A DNA stretch of 64,000 nucleotides from Rutidosis leptorrhynchoides. Taxonomy: Eukaryota; Streptophyta; Magnoliopsida; Asterales; Asteraceae. The notes beneath the pieces were generated by a model. It saw nothing but the letters and a program-made list of their open reading frames with translations, made no database searches and had not been told where the DNA came from. The stretch's first letter is position 1. Every line of letters starts with the position of its first letter. The stretch is taken from positions 36,542,001 to 36,606,000 of the forward strand of contig NC_092335.1 in NCBI RefSeq assembly GCF_046630445.1, given 5' to 3'. Below are positions 28,667 to 41,956 of this stretch, piece after piece. The position numbers were made by a program, and so were the translations under genes.

Positions 28667-30179
28667 TATATTATTATTATTATTTATAATAGTAAAAGTA
28701 TTATTATTATAATTATAGTTATTAACTATTGAAATTATATAAAATATATAGAAATATACATACAGAAATTCATATATCGATATATATACAGATATATATG
28801 CTGTTACATGTATACAGATACATATTACGGAGTAGGAATCGTTATTACTGAATTAATTATACAAATTCATACAAAAATCTGTTTCACGTAACAATCGAAC
28901 TCTATGCAAATTTGTTTCTGTCTTCGAATTTGTTACACATCGTAATCGTTCATACCAATCCCTTTTCAAATCAATTCTTTTTGGTATTTGGTTATATTCC
29001 TGATTGAAGATTCTTGTCTAACGAAATCAATACCAATCGAATTCAAATAATCACAACACAACAAACCATTTAACAAATCAACATCACCTTTCATAATCTC
29101 TTTTAAACACTTACACATACATGAAACCAAACCAACTTCACCATGGCACCACAATCGTCAATCTTCAGACACCCATGATTCCCTTAACCATTCACCAACA
29201 CATTCATCGAATCCTCATCAACAAATACTACTAGTTATTTGTAATCAAAAACCAAAACAACAATATAAACATACCTCTATCGATCCCATCCTGCTTTTGG
29301 TACGAACCAATCCCAGGCCAATCTTGTTTCCACTTTCGGTGGTGTTTGATCAACCACCAAACTATCTACTTCTGTCTAAGATTGCTTCAACAACCATCAA
29401 CAACCGTGAGTCACCTCTCTCCTTCTTCTTTCTTCTCTCTCCTTATCTCTCTAAAAATTTCTGTTCAAACTGAACCTGCAATTACCACCACAACCTTCTT
29501 GTTCTTGGTTTCAACATAACTAGATAACCACCTTCTACCTCAACTCCAAAAGAAGTCGAAACCCACACTAGTTTCATGTTTACTGTTACGGTTTATGATC
29601 ACCAAGGGCGGCTACCCAGTTTGTTTTATTCTGTTTGATCGATCCTTTTCATCACCAAATCCTTACAGCTATTGTTATCTGTTTTCTTTCAACCACCCAT
29701 AACCACAACACCCAAACCCACAGTGGATTCCACCCACTTCAACCGTAAACAAACCCAATTACCCATCTGTGATGACCCAAAAATTTCTGACCAAATTTAA
29801 ACTTAATCTTTGTATGATTAACATTTCCGACACGATAAGCAAAGTCTGTAAAAATGAATCTCAAAATTTTTGAACTACTTTTATATATTTAAATACCCTT
29901 CGGTTGTTTTCGACGATTCGCGAACAATTATATGTAAATAGATACATATATACTATAACTTGAAAAGGTAACAATGTATTAATTATTCGATACCGTACAT
30001 TAAACTTATTGGTTTAAATATCTATTTGAATATATATGATAAGTTGAAATATTTATTATTAAAATTTATTTATAAATAACTTCCAATGTGTATTTAAAAA
30101 CTGATTTATGTATATTAAAAAGATATATACATATATATCATTTCAAGTTATTTAGTAAACGATAGTAACATTTTCAAAT

Positions 30180-30262
30180 TGCTACAGTACCCAAAATGCT
30201 ACAGTGTTTTCGAAAATCACTATTTGCTGCAGTGAAATTGACTTTGCTACAGTAACTTTGCT
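30180..30262 (+). repeat. GCTACAGT word cluster in the B LTR
   Basis: Four exact gctacagt words plus one gctgcagt variant lie within about 85 bp, 300 bp upstream of the palindrome/TATA module. The reverse-strand version (actgtagc) is at 57605-57710 and 62120-62240. Confidence 0.8.
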
Positions 30263-30551
30263 ACAGTGGTATAGTTTATGGATGATTTAAGACTATATTT
30301 TGACAAAGGTACGATTCACGAAACGTAAAGTACAAGTTTTCTCAGTATACGATAGGACGTTCGAAAAATTGAAACCGGGACATAAGTCGAGTGACGACGT
30401 ACGACTTATCGGAATGAAAATTACAAGTCAACTATGCACGTGAATATAATATATTATATATATAATTAATATAAATTATATATAATATATATTATTTTTA
30501 AAATATGTCGACAAGCTTGATGACAAACAATATGTGAGCTGGAAGGGGAGG

Positions 30552-30627
30552 CCATGCGATCGCATGGCCACAGGCCTTCAAACCCATGCGATCGCATGGC
30601 AGTGTTTGTCAGGCCACATCTATAAAT
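30552..30627 (+). promoter_or_regulatory. LTR promoter: twin palindromes plus TATA box
   Basis: CCATGCGATCGCATGG at 30552-30567 and 30584-30599, again 32 bp apart, then caggccacatc and TATAAAT at 30621-30627. The layout matches the Athila LTR at 7417-7495. Confidence 0.6.
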
Positions 30628-30686
30628 TCCAGTGTTTTCGCTCGATTAAAATCACACACATACACAAATATATATACTCCGTAATA

Positions 30687-30725
<39 letters not shown>

Positions 30726-31357
30726 AAGATTATTATTAATCGTATTATTCTTTTTTATTAGTGTTATTATTTTTGCGATACAAAAATAATAATGTACATA
30801 AAATATTACGACGGATTGCTGTCCAAGTAATTTTCAAAACGAGTTTCCGAGCGAGCTAGAGTTAAGGAAAATATGGGTTATTGCCAAGGAAATTATGGGT
30901 AATGTTCGGGGGTATTTTTGTGAATCAAACCTCGTGTTTATCATCTCCGATGCGTCTACGTGCTTTCCTGCAATATTGTATATCAATATTAAACTGTGAG
31001 TTTCATTTGCTCCCTTTTTAATTGCTTTTGCAATATATATTTTTGGGCTGAGAATACATGCACTTTATTTTAAACACAATGGATACAAGTACATACTAAA
31101 TTCTACACTGAGTTAAACCGAAAATCCCTTAGCTTTGGTAACTAGTAGCTGCCAGTACATAGGATATGGACTGGTGGGCGCGAATAATTGTATATGGATC
31201 CATAGGGCTTGACATCCCCGTCCGAGCTAGAGCGCTAGCCTTTTAACGGACGTATGTTATTTGAGTTTAGGACACGTTGGTTTGCGTGTATTAAAATGAA
31301 TGGGGTATTTATCATTATAACATTAAAGTTTAGTTACCAGGGTGCTCTGTTATGTAG

Positions 31358-31480
31358 AATCTATTGATAAACGTTTCTGGATGAAACAACTGAAATCTTG
31401 TGATCCATTTTTATATAATCTATTGATAAACGTTTCTGGATGAAACAACTGAAATCTTATGATCCATTTTTATATACAGA
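31358..31480 (+). repeat. ~65-bp tandem duplication in the solo LTR
   Basis: Two nearly identical consecutive copies begin at atctattgataaacg and run through gatccatttttatata. Confidence 0.85.
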
Positions 31481-32599
31481 TTATGCGAAACACTAAAACT
31501 ATGAACTCACCAACCTTTGTGTTGACACTTGTTAGCATGTTTATTCTCAGGTTTCCTAGAAGTCTTCCGCTGTTTGCTTATATGTTAGACAAGCTATGTG
31601 CATGGAGTCATACATGGCATATTTTTCAAGGAAACGTTGCATTCACCAAATCATCACCATGTATCTTATTTTGACTGCATTGTCAATGGAAGTACTATTG
31701 TAAACTATTATTTACAGTGATTGTCTATATGTAGAAATCATCAGATGTCGAAAACCTTTGATTTAAATATTCATTTATGGTGTGCCTTTTCAAAAGAATG
31801 CAATGTTTACAAAACGTATCATATAGAGGTCAAATACCTCGTAATGAAATCAATGAATGACGTATTGTCCATATAGATTTGGAGCGATCATCACACCATC
31901 CATCTGCAACTATTCCTGTTTCCACTCGATTGCAAACTAAAAACGAAAGCCACCCTTGATAACCCATTTAATAGCTACCGATATTTTTTTTATTTCTGTT
32001 TCTGTTTCTTCGACACCTGCTACTGTTGTCATAGGTATCTAGTTATGTTGAAAGAAGAGGAAGGCGATGATGAATCTATGATTTCATGTGAGGAGGTCAT
32101 TAATATAGAAGATGATGAATATTAATGGTTTCATAGTAAAGAACGAGAAATTCTGCTGCTGCGTTCTTATTTGTTTCTGTTAGTATTTAACAAAGGGAAT
32201 AAAGATGATAATGATTGATGTATAAAGATGATGATGAGATGAGCTGTTAAAGGAGACCACCGATTACTTCTTCGATTAAAAGATGTTATTAGATTAAGTG
32301 GTGCCAATTTTCTTCTACTTTTATTTTCTTATAGCCGACATGTATTAAGAAAACAACCCCACACCCACTTAGATAAACGAACGAGTTAATTACACTTGTT
32401 TTGGGCCGTGAGTTAGTTAAAATCTTGGGCCCTGAACTTGGATTCCATGTTGGGCCGAGAACTCAGCTGGTATTGGACGGATAGGAATAAGAACGGATGA
32501 TACATGATGATGATGAAACCTTGGAATGAAAATGATGGTTTTAAATGAAAAGGGTAAACAGATTCATACATAGTAAATAATTAATGGTACGAGTTAAAA

Positions 32600-32695
32600 C
32601 AGATAAAAACGGATAGACCAATGGTTTGGAAGGGGAGTTGTGAAGCTAGAGGTCGCGGGTTCGAGCCTTGTTTGGGGCATTTTTTTTTTTTTTTG
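32600..32695 (+). promoter_or_regulatory. tRNA-like Pol III cassette inside LTR C
   Basis: Box-A-like accaatggtttggaagg, box B gggttcgagcc, then a long T run from about 32680. Same position and strand, relative to the element, as the cassette at 21688. Confidence 0.4.
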
Positions 32696-32699
32696 GAAA

Positions 32700-32837
<138 letters not shown>

Positions 32838-32911
32838 TATTATCATCATTATTAATGTCAGTAGTATAATTATTGAAACTAACATTGTTATCAATTTTTT
32901 TTTTTAAACTA

Positions 32912-32947
<36 letters not shown>

Positions 32948-34142
32948 GAATTATCATTATTTTTATTATCATTTTTATTATTATTTCTAATACTAATATT
33001 ATTAACTTATTCATTATTATTATTAGTATTATTAATATATCAAATAAAGATTTTCTATATAAAAATATATTATTAACCTAAAACATAACTATATTAATAT
33101 TTTTGTAATAAATATTAATTATCCATTTAATGTATATAAAAATAAATATAGTTAATTTAGTTATTAATAAAACGTACAAGTTACTAAAATAACAATTAAT
33201 AATAATACCTAAATCTTGTTCGATTACGATTATATGTTTTAATATATATAACTGATATAGGTTCGTGAATCTGAGGCCAACCCTACACTTGTTAAATGTC
33301 GTCATATGTATTTTTACTACAAAATACAGTATGGCGAGTTTCATTTGCTCCATTTTTAAATGCTTTTGCAATATATATTTTTGGGACTGAGAATACATGC
33401 GCTGCTTTTATAACTGTTTTACGAAATAGATACAAGTAATCGAAACTACATTATATGGTTGAATTATCGAAGCCGAATATGCCCCTTTTAGCTTGGTAGC
33501 CTAAGAATTAGGGAACAGACCCCCTAATTGACGCGAATCCTAAAGATATATCTATTGGGCCCAACAAGCCCCATTCTGGAATTTGGAATGCTTTAGTACT
33601 TCGATTTTATCATGTCCGATGGGTGTCCCGGAATGATGGGGATATTCTATATGCATCTTGTTAATGTCGGTTACCAGGTGTTCAATCCATATGAATGATT
33701 ATTTTTGTCTCTATGCATGGGACATATATTTATGAGAAATGAAAATCTTGTGGTCTATTAAAATGATGGAAATGAATATTTATGATAAACTAATGAACTC
33801 ACCAACCTTTTGGTTGACACTTGAAAGCATGTTTATTCTCATGTATTAAAGGAATCTTCCGCTGTGCATTTGCTCACTTTAGAGATATTACTTGGAGTCA
33901 TTCACGACATATTTCAAAAGACGTTGCATTCGAGTCATTGAGTTCATCAAGATTATTATTAAGTCAATTATAGTGGGATGTATTATGAAATGGTATGCAT
34001 GTCGTCAACTTTCGATCTAAAGAAAGTTTGTCTTTTAAAAACGAATGCAATATTTGTAAAATGTATCATATAGAGGTCAAGTACCTCGCGATGTAACCAA
34101 ATATAATGTATTCGTCCAGATGGATTAGGACGGGTCGTTATA

Positions 34143-34422
34143 GGTGGTATCAGAGCGGTGGTCTTAGCGAACCAGGTCTTGCATTAGTGTGTCTAACTGA
34201 TAGTTGTTTAGATGCATTAGTGAGTCTGGACTTCGACCGTGTCTGCATGTCAAAAGTTTTGCTTATCATTTTTAGTCGGAAATCATCTGCTTATCATCCT
34301 TAGAAAATTACCTACTTATCATTTTTAGTCTAGACACGTCTTACTGCAGTTAGTGCATCGATAGTGTATACACAAAATTCATATCTTAGCGTATCTATTA
34401 CTATAGACTTTACCTAACAGGT
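34143..34422 (+). mobile_element. Element C: primer-binding site and start of leader
   Basis: TGGTATCAGAGC at 34145-34156 matches the initiator tRNA-Met primer site. The leader then resembles the reverse complement of the LARD leader (50600-50850), for example gaccaggtcttgcattagtg and the repeated cttatcatttttag words. It stops at 34422 where element D begins. Confidence 0.8.
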
Positions 34423-34859
34423 TGAAATGACCCGTCCTAATCCATCTGGATGAAATCTTCAACAGTTGGTCCCATTACGAGGTTCTAACCTCTATATATG
34501 CCATGAACGACTCCATGTAATATGAGAAAATGCACAACGGAAGATTTCTTTCATACCTGAGAATAAACATGCTTTAAAGTGTCAACTAAAAGGTTAGTGA
34601 GTTCATAAGTTTAATCATAAAACAATAAAATTCATCATTTTGATATACCACAAGATTTAAATGCTGCATGGTACAAATGGGCCCGAATCCTATACCCACC
34701 TGTAATGTACATGCGATATCTTTTAAATACAGTACACCTTTCTCGGGTACGAAATCCATTTTTCATAAATCTTAGTAACCGTACACATATCTCGTGCACA
34801 AAATATAATACACATAACCTGTGTATAAAAATCATTCTCTCGATACATAACATTCACAT

Positions 34860-34988
34860 CAATTGGTGGCAATTATCATGTCCACATAATTCAATGGTGG
34901 CAATTTTCATGTCCACATAATTCAATGGTGGCAATTATCATGTCCACATAATTCAATAGTGGCAATTATCATGTCCACATAATTCAAT
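34860..34988 (-). repeat. 31-bp minisatellite, four copies
   Basis: Four consecutive near-perfect units containing ggcaattatcatgtccac followed by ataattcaat. Confidence 0.9.
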
Positions 34989-35561
34989 AATAATCCGCAG
35001 AACTTCTGTCTGCATAATAATTCATTCGAGGAATGTTTTACTTGTGTCTATCTCGTCAAACATTTATAAAAGCATTTCATGTATTCGCAGTTCAAAATAT
35101 ATTTCAAAAGCATTTAATAAAGCAGTTGTAAAAACGGCGCATGTATTCTCAGTCCCAAAAATGTAAAGAGTAAAAGGGGGCAAATGAAACTCACGCATAT
35201 AAATATTGTAAAACAGTTAATAAAGCATTTGCATGTATTCTCAGCCCAAAAATGTAATGAGTAAAAAGGGAGCAAATGAACTCACCTATTGTATTTTGTA
35301 GTAAAAATACATATGACTATTTTGAACAATGCAGGGTTGGCCTCGAATTCACGAACCTATATCATTTGTATATATATATTAAAATATATAATTGTAATCA
35401 AACAAGTGTATATCTATTATTTTATGTATTAAGATTAATGTTTTTATATACAATTTTATTAATACTTACTTTACATTATAATACATATTTGTTATTTAAT
35501 TAATGTTACTAGTTACAATGAAATTTTATGTAGTATTAGTATACTTTCTTTAATAAATATA

Positions 35562-35642
<81 letters not shown>

Positions 35643-36038
35643 TTCGTTTTGTAAAATTATCAATTATAGTAATACTAGTCTAAGAATAATAATAATACTG
35701 ATAATAGTAATTTTAGTAAAAAAAATGGTAATTCTATTAATAATGATAAAGTAAAAATAATATTTTTAGCAAAAATAGCATTTTCAATAGTAATGGTCAG
35801 TTTAATAATAATTATCGTTTTTAAATAGAAATTTTTAGTGTTCATAATTAATAATACTAAAATTAATGTTAAATGGTACTCCTAATATACTAATATTAAT
35901 GATAAGAATACTTAGATTAATATTGTAATACTCATAATAACTAATAAATAATACTAACAATAATCCTAATTATGTTAAATATAATAATACATACATTAAC
36001 AATAATAGTTATAACTACAATCATAATAATGATAAAAC

Positions 36039-36138
<100 letters not shown>

Positions 36139-36189
36139 AATAAAAAAATAAAAAATGAGACTACCTCAATAAAATCAGCCTAAAAAGAA

Positions 36190-36262
36190 ATACATCCCCT
36201 CCAGGGACTCGAACCCCCGACCTCTCGAAACCCAATAACACCATTAAACCATCCATCTACTG
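36190..36262 (-). promoter_or_regulatory. tRNA-like Pol III cassette inside LTR D
   Basis: On the minus strand: box-A-like ggatggtttaatggtg, then box B gggttcgagtccc about 30 bp on. This is the best preserved of the three LTR cassettes. The T run behind it is short (ttcttttta). Confidence 0.45.
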
Positions 36263-38403
36263 CTTGCTTTTCTGTTTTCTTTTTATTGAGTTCTAATTAT
36301 ATTAAACCCGTATATTCTTTCTGTTATGTTTCTCCTCCCTCTTCGATAAACTAGTCGACCTTTAAACCAAAATCCAATCTTTTCAAATTTCCAATCATTT
36401 ATATTTTTAATTTTTAGGACCTAAAATATATACAGAGAATCTATAAGGTGAATTAAATTAATTAAAAAAAAAAATTACGCTGAATCAGTGATAATGAACA
36501 CGATCAAACCCAAAATTAAATTCAATAATTTAGAAAGTTTTAGGCCGTGATTTCTGAATGAAAAAGGTTGCAAATCCTCATTGTAAACTATTTGAATCAT
36601 CAATTGATCCAAAACATTTAAAACGAATTCAAATTTCTCAATTATCAAAACTGTTGACTTTTTAATGTTTAACTTTGACTCGTAAAATTTGAACTCAATG
36701 GATGAAATTTATACCTGAGCTTTTCCAGAAAGATTAATTGAAAGATTTCTAACAAGACTACACTTGTGGATTTTTAAATTTCGTTTCGAGATCGAGTTTT
36801 TGAAATTTTCCTCAAGAACAGAGGTTATCGTTAAAATAAAAAAAATATCCTTTACTCTGTAAATCACTGCCTATCTCATATAATGGAATTGGAATGGCTT
36901 GATAATGGATTCCAGTTGTTTGTAGTAATAATGACATTCGACAGTTTCAGGTTAGCAGCCAAATAAAGGACGATAATTATAATAAAATAGGAATTGGATG
37001 TCGATATATAATAGGATTCATACGATTTGGAAATCTGAAATTTTGTTTCCATCTGTTTAGTATTATTAAGGTATAAATATAAATAGATTAATAAAAAAAT
37101 TCTGATAATTAATAATAAAATTACTAATAATAATAATGGAATTAGTTATATTATTAATAATATTAATATCAAATAATAAAGTGTAATAAAAATATTGATA
37201 GTCATAATCTATATAAATTTTAGTAACTTTGTTGGTAATGATAATTTTAATGATAAATAATATTGATAAGGATAATAATAATAATAATATTTATGATAAA
37301 AATAATAATATGATAATATTATTAATAACAAGATTGGTAAAAATGATAATCATAATAATAATTTTAATAATAATAACTTTATTATAACAACTTACATGTA
37401 TCAAATCTGATATTAATTTTAATAATTACTAATTATATTAATAATGAAAATAATAATAATATTATATAGTAACTGTATTTTAACTTGTTATTTAATTCAT
37501 CAATATTACCTATTATTAATTATGTAATACTTATATTGAATATTTATTATTTACATATTTTGTATATATTACAATATACATATAATAATAATTATGTACA
37601 TAATTCATATATGTTTATATAGATTAATTTTAATAGAAATCTTATTATCTTGCATAACATTTTACATATTTGATTTTTAATGTTTCAATTATATTTAATT
37701 ATTATATATACATACATTTATATTTATTAATTCTTATATATACATATTTAGTTACAAACAATTGTTTGTGAATCGTCGAGCACAGTTAAAGGGTAAATGG
37801 TTACATGAACATAGTTTCAAAATTTTCGAGACTCACTATTACAGACTTTGCTTATCGTGTCGGAATTATATAAAGATTTAATTTAAATTTGATCAGAAAT
37901 TTCCGGGTCGTCACAGTACCTACCCGTTAAAGAAATTTCATGCCGAAATTTGAGTAAGGTGGTTATGGCTAACAATAAAAATGTTTTCATGACAAAATGA
38001 AGTGATTGAATAGAGTTTTATCTTTACCTTGTCATATAGATTAAACAATTCGGTTACTTGAAGCGTATGAGTGAAGCTATCGCAAAAGGTTGAAATAGGA
38101 AAAGTAAATATTCGTCTTAACTTTTGACAGAGTCAGGGTTGAATTTAGAAAACAAGGTGCGTCTTAGCTTTTGACGTTGCCTTGCTTGAATTCCGGAATT
38201 CAAGGGATTTAAAGAAAATCTTCGAAATCTAAAAGATTTGATTCTTCGGCGGATAAGGAAATTAAAATCTCTATAATTAAATACGGTGATCTGCCTTGAT
38301 TACTCTGTCTGATATTTCCATTATAAATTAAACTCTTCCGTTCCATTATTCTCACCATTCCCATACTTTCCTTCTTGTTTCATACATCCAAAAGATTCTG
38401 AAA

Positions 38404-38578
38404 ATGCTTAATCTAGTTCTGATCCTTGTCCTCATCCTTACTATCGCAAACAATCATTCTCCTCTTCCAACTTCCACCGGGGAAATCTGTTTTCTTCTAC
38501 TTCGGCCTTGGGGTTATAATGTTTTTAATTCTCCCGTGTCTTTTTGTTGCAATAAACATTGACATACACGGTTTGTAA
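38404..38578 (+). pseudogene. Frameshifted copy of the conserved hydrophobic ORF (element D)
   Basis: Homologous to the 57-codon ORFs at 46669 and 58624 (starts MLNLVLIL, ends IDIHGL in a shifted frame), but 175 nt long instead of 174, so one indel breaks the frame. It is antisense to the element. Confidence 0.65.
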
Positions 38579-39207
38579 TTTATGTGTTGTTATCGGGCTT
38601 TATATTCTCCCTTATATTTCGAAGCTCTATGTTTTTGTTTTCTCTTCCCGACTTCAAGTCAAGCGAATAATGGTCCAGAATTCGTAGATATGAATTTCGA
38701 AATGAACATAGTTAATGTTCTAAGAAAGAAATGGTAATAGCATGATCTTGATTCGTCAAATTACCAGAATATCCGGGAAAGATAGAACTATCAAGAAAAA
38801 TATGTTCTTGATATGTTTATGTATCAGATAAAATGTAACATTCATGTAACATGGCACATGATGACGTTATAATCTGTGAATCATCATGTCCCATTTAGAA
38901 ACTCAGCATGTCTTACTGTAATATAATCACGTTGATCAAGTGTTATTATATTATACTAACTCATGCATCAGTCCTCAACATTACTTCAATAACATTCATA
39001 TTTTAAGCTCGAAAGTTTACAGAATATAGAAACTAACAGTTTCTATATGATGTAACACTGATAGCACGAAGAGATTAATGATTTCAGATAAGAATAGTTA
39101 TGAAAATATCCTCAGAAATATCGAAGATATTTATGATGATATTTCCAGAATTTCTAAGATCGAAGGTTGATGAAGAAAATCCTTTCGCAAGGATTTAGAA
39201 TAAATAA

Positions 39208-39427
39208 GGAGCAAGATATTCGCTAAAGATTTCATCAGAAACAGAATCATCAGGATTCTTAATGTACAAGTTTAGTCCTTGTGATTTGTCCTTGGTCTCC
39301 TTCATAGTTCGCTCAATCTGTTTTTCAGTACCAAATTTTCTATCGAGCGTTCCCAATATTCCATTCTTTATTATCAAACTTTTGGCCGTTTAGACCATCT
39401 ACCATTTTTTTCTGTCTCCTCTGCATT
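39208..39427 (-). pseudogene. Captured poly(A)-binding-protein fragment, copy in element D
   Basis: In two frames the minus strand reads VDGLNGQKFDNKEW, then IERTMKETKDKSQG and NLYIKNPDDSVSDE. This is the order seen in poly(A)-binding proteins at the end of RRM3, the linker (normally GKAQKK...) and the RNP2 strand of RRM4 (NLYxKNLDDS). A stop follows NIGNAR and the frame shifts there. Similarity ends after EYLAP, where RRM4 would continue. Of the copies here it preserves NLYIKN best. Confidence 0.75.
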
Positions 39428-39889
39428 TAATGCTACGATATCTAAATCATCGGTTATCAATCCGAGGTGGTTTCAGGAGAATTGTGTTTTTAGATGATTA
39501 AACGCTGATGGTAATATGGTGGAATATGAAAGGTTCCCTATTAACAATAAAAGAGCACGCATATATATCAAGGAATTGGCTAATTTGGAAAGGAATTGCA
39601 AAGTTATTTTTGGTAATAACAATGCCAAAGGAGCTAGAACAGATACGTGTTAAACGTTTACTCAGGTTCCGAGCGTTTTCAGATACATAATTATATGTAT
39701 AAATCTTTCCTTCCATAGATGAAGTGCGGTTGGTTCATCCTCTCGATTGAGATGTTTTCAAGAATCATGAAAGGTTTGAACGCAGATTGTATTTGTCAAG
39801 ATACAAATGAGGTTAAGATGAAATCAAGTGGCAAACTTGAAGAATTGTTTAGTTTCATATGTTATAAACAATATTTTAATTCATTTTAG

Positions 39890-40420
39890 TTGTCCAGTGT
39901 TGGTAGTCCACAGTTGATAGTCCACATTTAACAGTCCAATAATTCATATATAGCTTAATATATAATATTCAAATTAATTAATACGTATCGTGACCCGTGT
40001 ACATGTCTCAAACTCGATCACAACTCAAAGTATATATATTATTATAGAATCAACCTCAACCCTGTATAGAGAACTCGATCATTACTGCATATAGAGTGTC
40101 TATGGTTATTCCAAATAATATATATATATATATGCGTCGATATGATATGTCAAAACCTTGTATACGTGTCCCGATATTTAAAGTGCGTAAAATAAATATA
40201 GAAATTAAATGACGATAAATAAAATGCGTAAAGTAAATAACAGAAATTAAATGACGCTAAATAAAATTGCGATAATTAAATTGCGATAAATAAATTGCGA
40301 TAAATAAAAATGTAATCAGTTAGCTAGGAACAGTTAGCTAGGAACAGTTAGCGTGGATTCTTAATAAAATTTCTCATAGTTAATTTGTTTGTTTCTAACA
40401 AATTTTATTTTGTCCAATGT
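39890..40420. other. Insertion in D not present in the sister interiors
   Basis: This block (from ttgtccagtgttggtag to about ttttgtccaatg) has no counterpart in the LARD or B interiors. It contains repeated ttgcgataaataaa words and three cagttagc(t/g)agg-type units (40319-40360). It resembles Athila-style non-coding sequence in my recollection; clear target duplications were not found. Confidence 0.35.
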
Positions 40421-40904
40421 TTTCTTCATTATGCCACTTGTCGGATTCTGATAGGTCAAAATCCAAATATGAAATTGAATGAAAATGGTTATTCTGTGGT
40501 GAACGGATACGTGCATCGGTGGATGTAAATAGGATAGTAAATGACTGTTGAATCGGATTTGAAGAATGTACAGTATAACATGTTAATATGAAAGTTAAAT
40601 ATTTCCTCGGGTATTACCTACCCGTTAAAATATTTTCACCATTAACAGTTTGTATAAAAGAATTTCTAATTACTATCTTTATGAAAACATATATACATAT
40701 ATATTTTCTTCAGATGTAAATCGTGGATTTAATGAGTTAATATGATATTAAACTCATCTGATTTATGGCTAGAATTAGAGTACATAATCTATAAAACATT
40801 AGAGATTACATAATCGCCATGAAGAACGAAGATAAGTGATATAGAACGATACGTAGAATGATGATTATACTCGAGGTACAAAATGAGATGTTGAGGCATG
40901 GATT

Positions 40905-41262
40905 GTTGATGGTACTGGTGCTGTTACTGATGGTACTGTTGGTGTCGATGATGTTGCTAAAACTGGTAAATTTTGCACCATATTTTCCAAGGCTATAACT
41001 CGGGCGCGAAGCTCGTTGGCTTCTACTGTTACTCTGGGATGATTGTCGGTTAGAACGAACGGATGAATAAGGTTTAGAATTTGAGATAGTATATAATCAT
41101 GATGAGATACTCTGGAAATGAGAGAGAAAATGGTATTTCGGAAGGTTCGCCGGTAAGTGCTTCAGGTTCTTTGTCAAGAGGTGAATTCGGTTGGTGGAAA
41201 GGATCGCCTTCTTCGCGTCTCCATTGATTAAGTCGACTACGAACCTATCAGATGAATTGGGG
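40905..41262 (-). pseudogene. Gag N-terminal fragment, copy in element D
   Basis: Homologous to the gag fragments at 56453-56917 and 60975-61439 by nucleotide order (for example cgagcgcgaagctcg-type word, the isrhd/NHPG region and the GEPV region), but without an open frame. Confidence 0.6.
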
Positions 41263-41594
41263 ATGACTGATTGATTGATTCATTCTGGTGACACCGATTT
41301 CGAAGCTTAGGTGAATATCCATGTAGGAATAGCTGTCGGAATAGCTATCAGAATAGCTATTGAAATCTGAGGGACTCGAACTGGTTGAGGGATTCATCTC
41401 GTACGATCAGATAAAGGATTTTCGATAAGAAATAGATTATAGGATGTAGATTAGTACCCTGCAATACATAATTTACATATGCATATATAATACTAAAATC
41501 TCATAAGTTACGGAGGAATCTACAGAAGCTGGCAGGCAAAGGGAACAATAACAGATACGCTAAGATATGAATTTATCTGTACACAGCCTATGCA

Positions 41595-41956
41595 TGTGAC
41601 GATCGCTCCAAATCCATATGGACGAACACGTCATTCATTGATTTCATTGCGAGGTATTTGACCTCTATATGATACGTTTTGTAAACATTGCATTCTTTTC
41701 AAAAGGTACACAATAAATGAATATCAATTTCTAAGGTTTTAAACGTTTGATGATTTCTACATATAGACAATCACCATAAATAATAGTTTACCATAATACA
41801 TCCGTTAACAATGAAGTTAAAATAAGATACACGGTGATGATTTTGTGAATGCAAAGTTTTCTTGAATAAAGCATGTATGACTCCATGCACATAGCTTGTA
41901 TCACATATAAGCAAACAGTGGAAGACTTCTAGAAACCTGAGAATAAACATGCTTAA
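41595..41956 (-). mobile_element. Element B: 3' LTR, distal part before the LARD insertion
   Basis: Begins tgtgacgatcgctccaaatc, the reverse complement of the end of the B-type solo LTR at 31895. It is cut at 41956 after cttaa and resumes at 54582. The left-hand target-site copy would be atgca (41590-41594). Confidence 0.85.

Larger units (their letters stand above)
29768..31895 (+). mobile_element. Solo LTR, B type, CCATC target duplication
   Basis: Begins TGTGATGACCC and ends gcgatcatcaca. CCATC flanks it (29763-29767 and 31896-31900). It carries the GCTACAGT cluster, the twin palindromes with TATA box and the long-LTR 3' blocks. It is shorter than the B LTR at 41595-58187 because part of the middle is absent. 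Confidence 0.85.
37916..41594 (-). mobile_element. Element D: 3' part of a non-autonomous internal region
   Basis: Starts at the polypurine tract (taacgggtaggtac on the minus strand) and is collinear with the interior of the LARD at 45636-50866: hydrophobic antisense ORF, poly(A)-binding-protein-like segment, gag N-terminal fragment and leader. There is no pol. Element B interrupts it at 41594/41595; the remaining leader and 5' LTR should lie right of the window. Confidence 0.8.

Noticed and set aside
34862-34988. CRISPR-like spaced repeats
   Set aside because: Units are contiguous 31-bp tandem repeats without unique spacers, in a plant LTR.
36190-36262. A genuine tRNA gene
   Set aside because: Box-like words are present, but I could not pair an acceptor stem and anticodon arm; kept only as a tRNA-like cassette.
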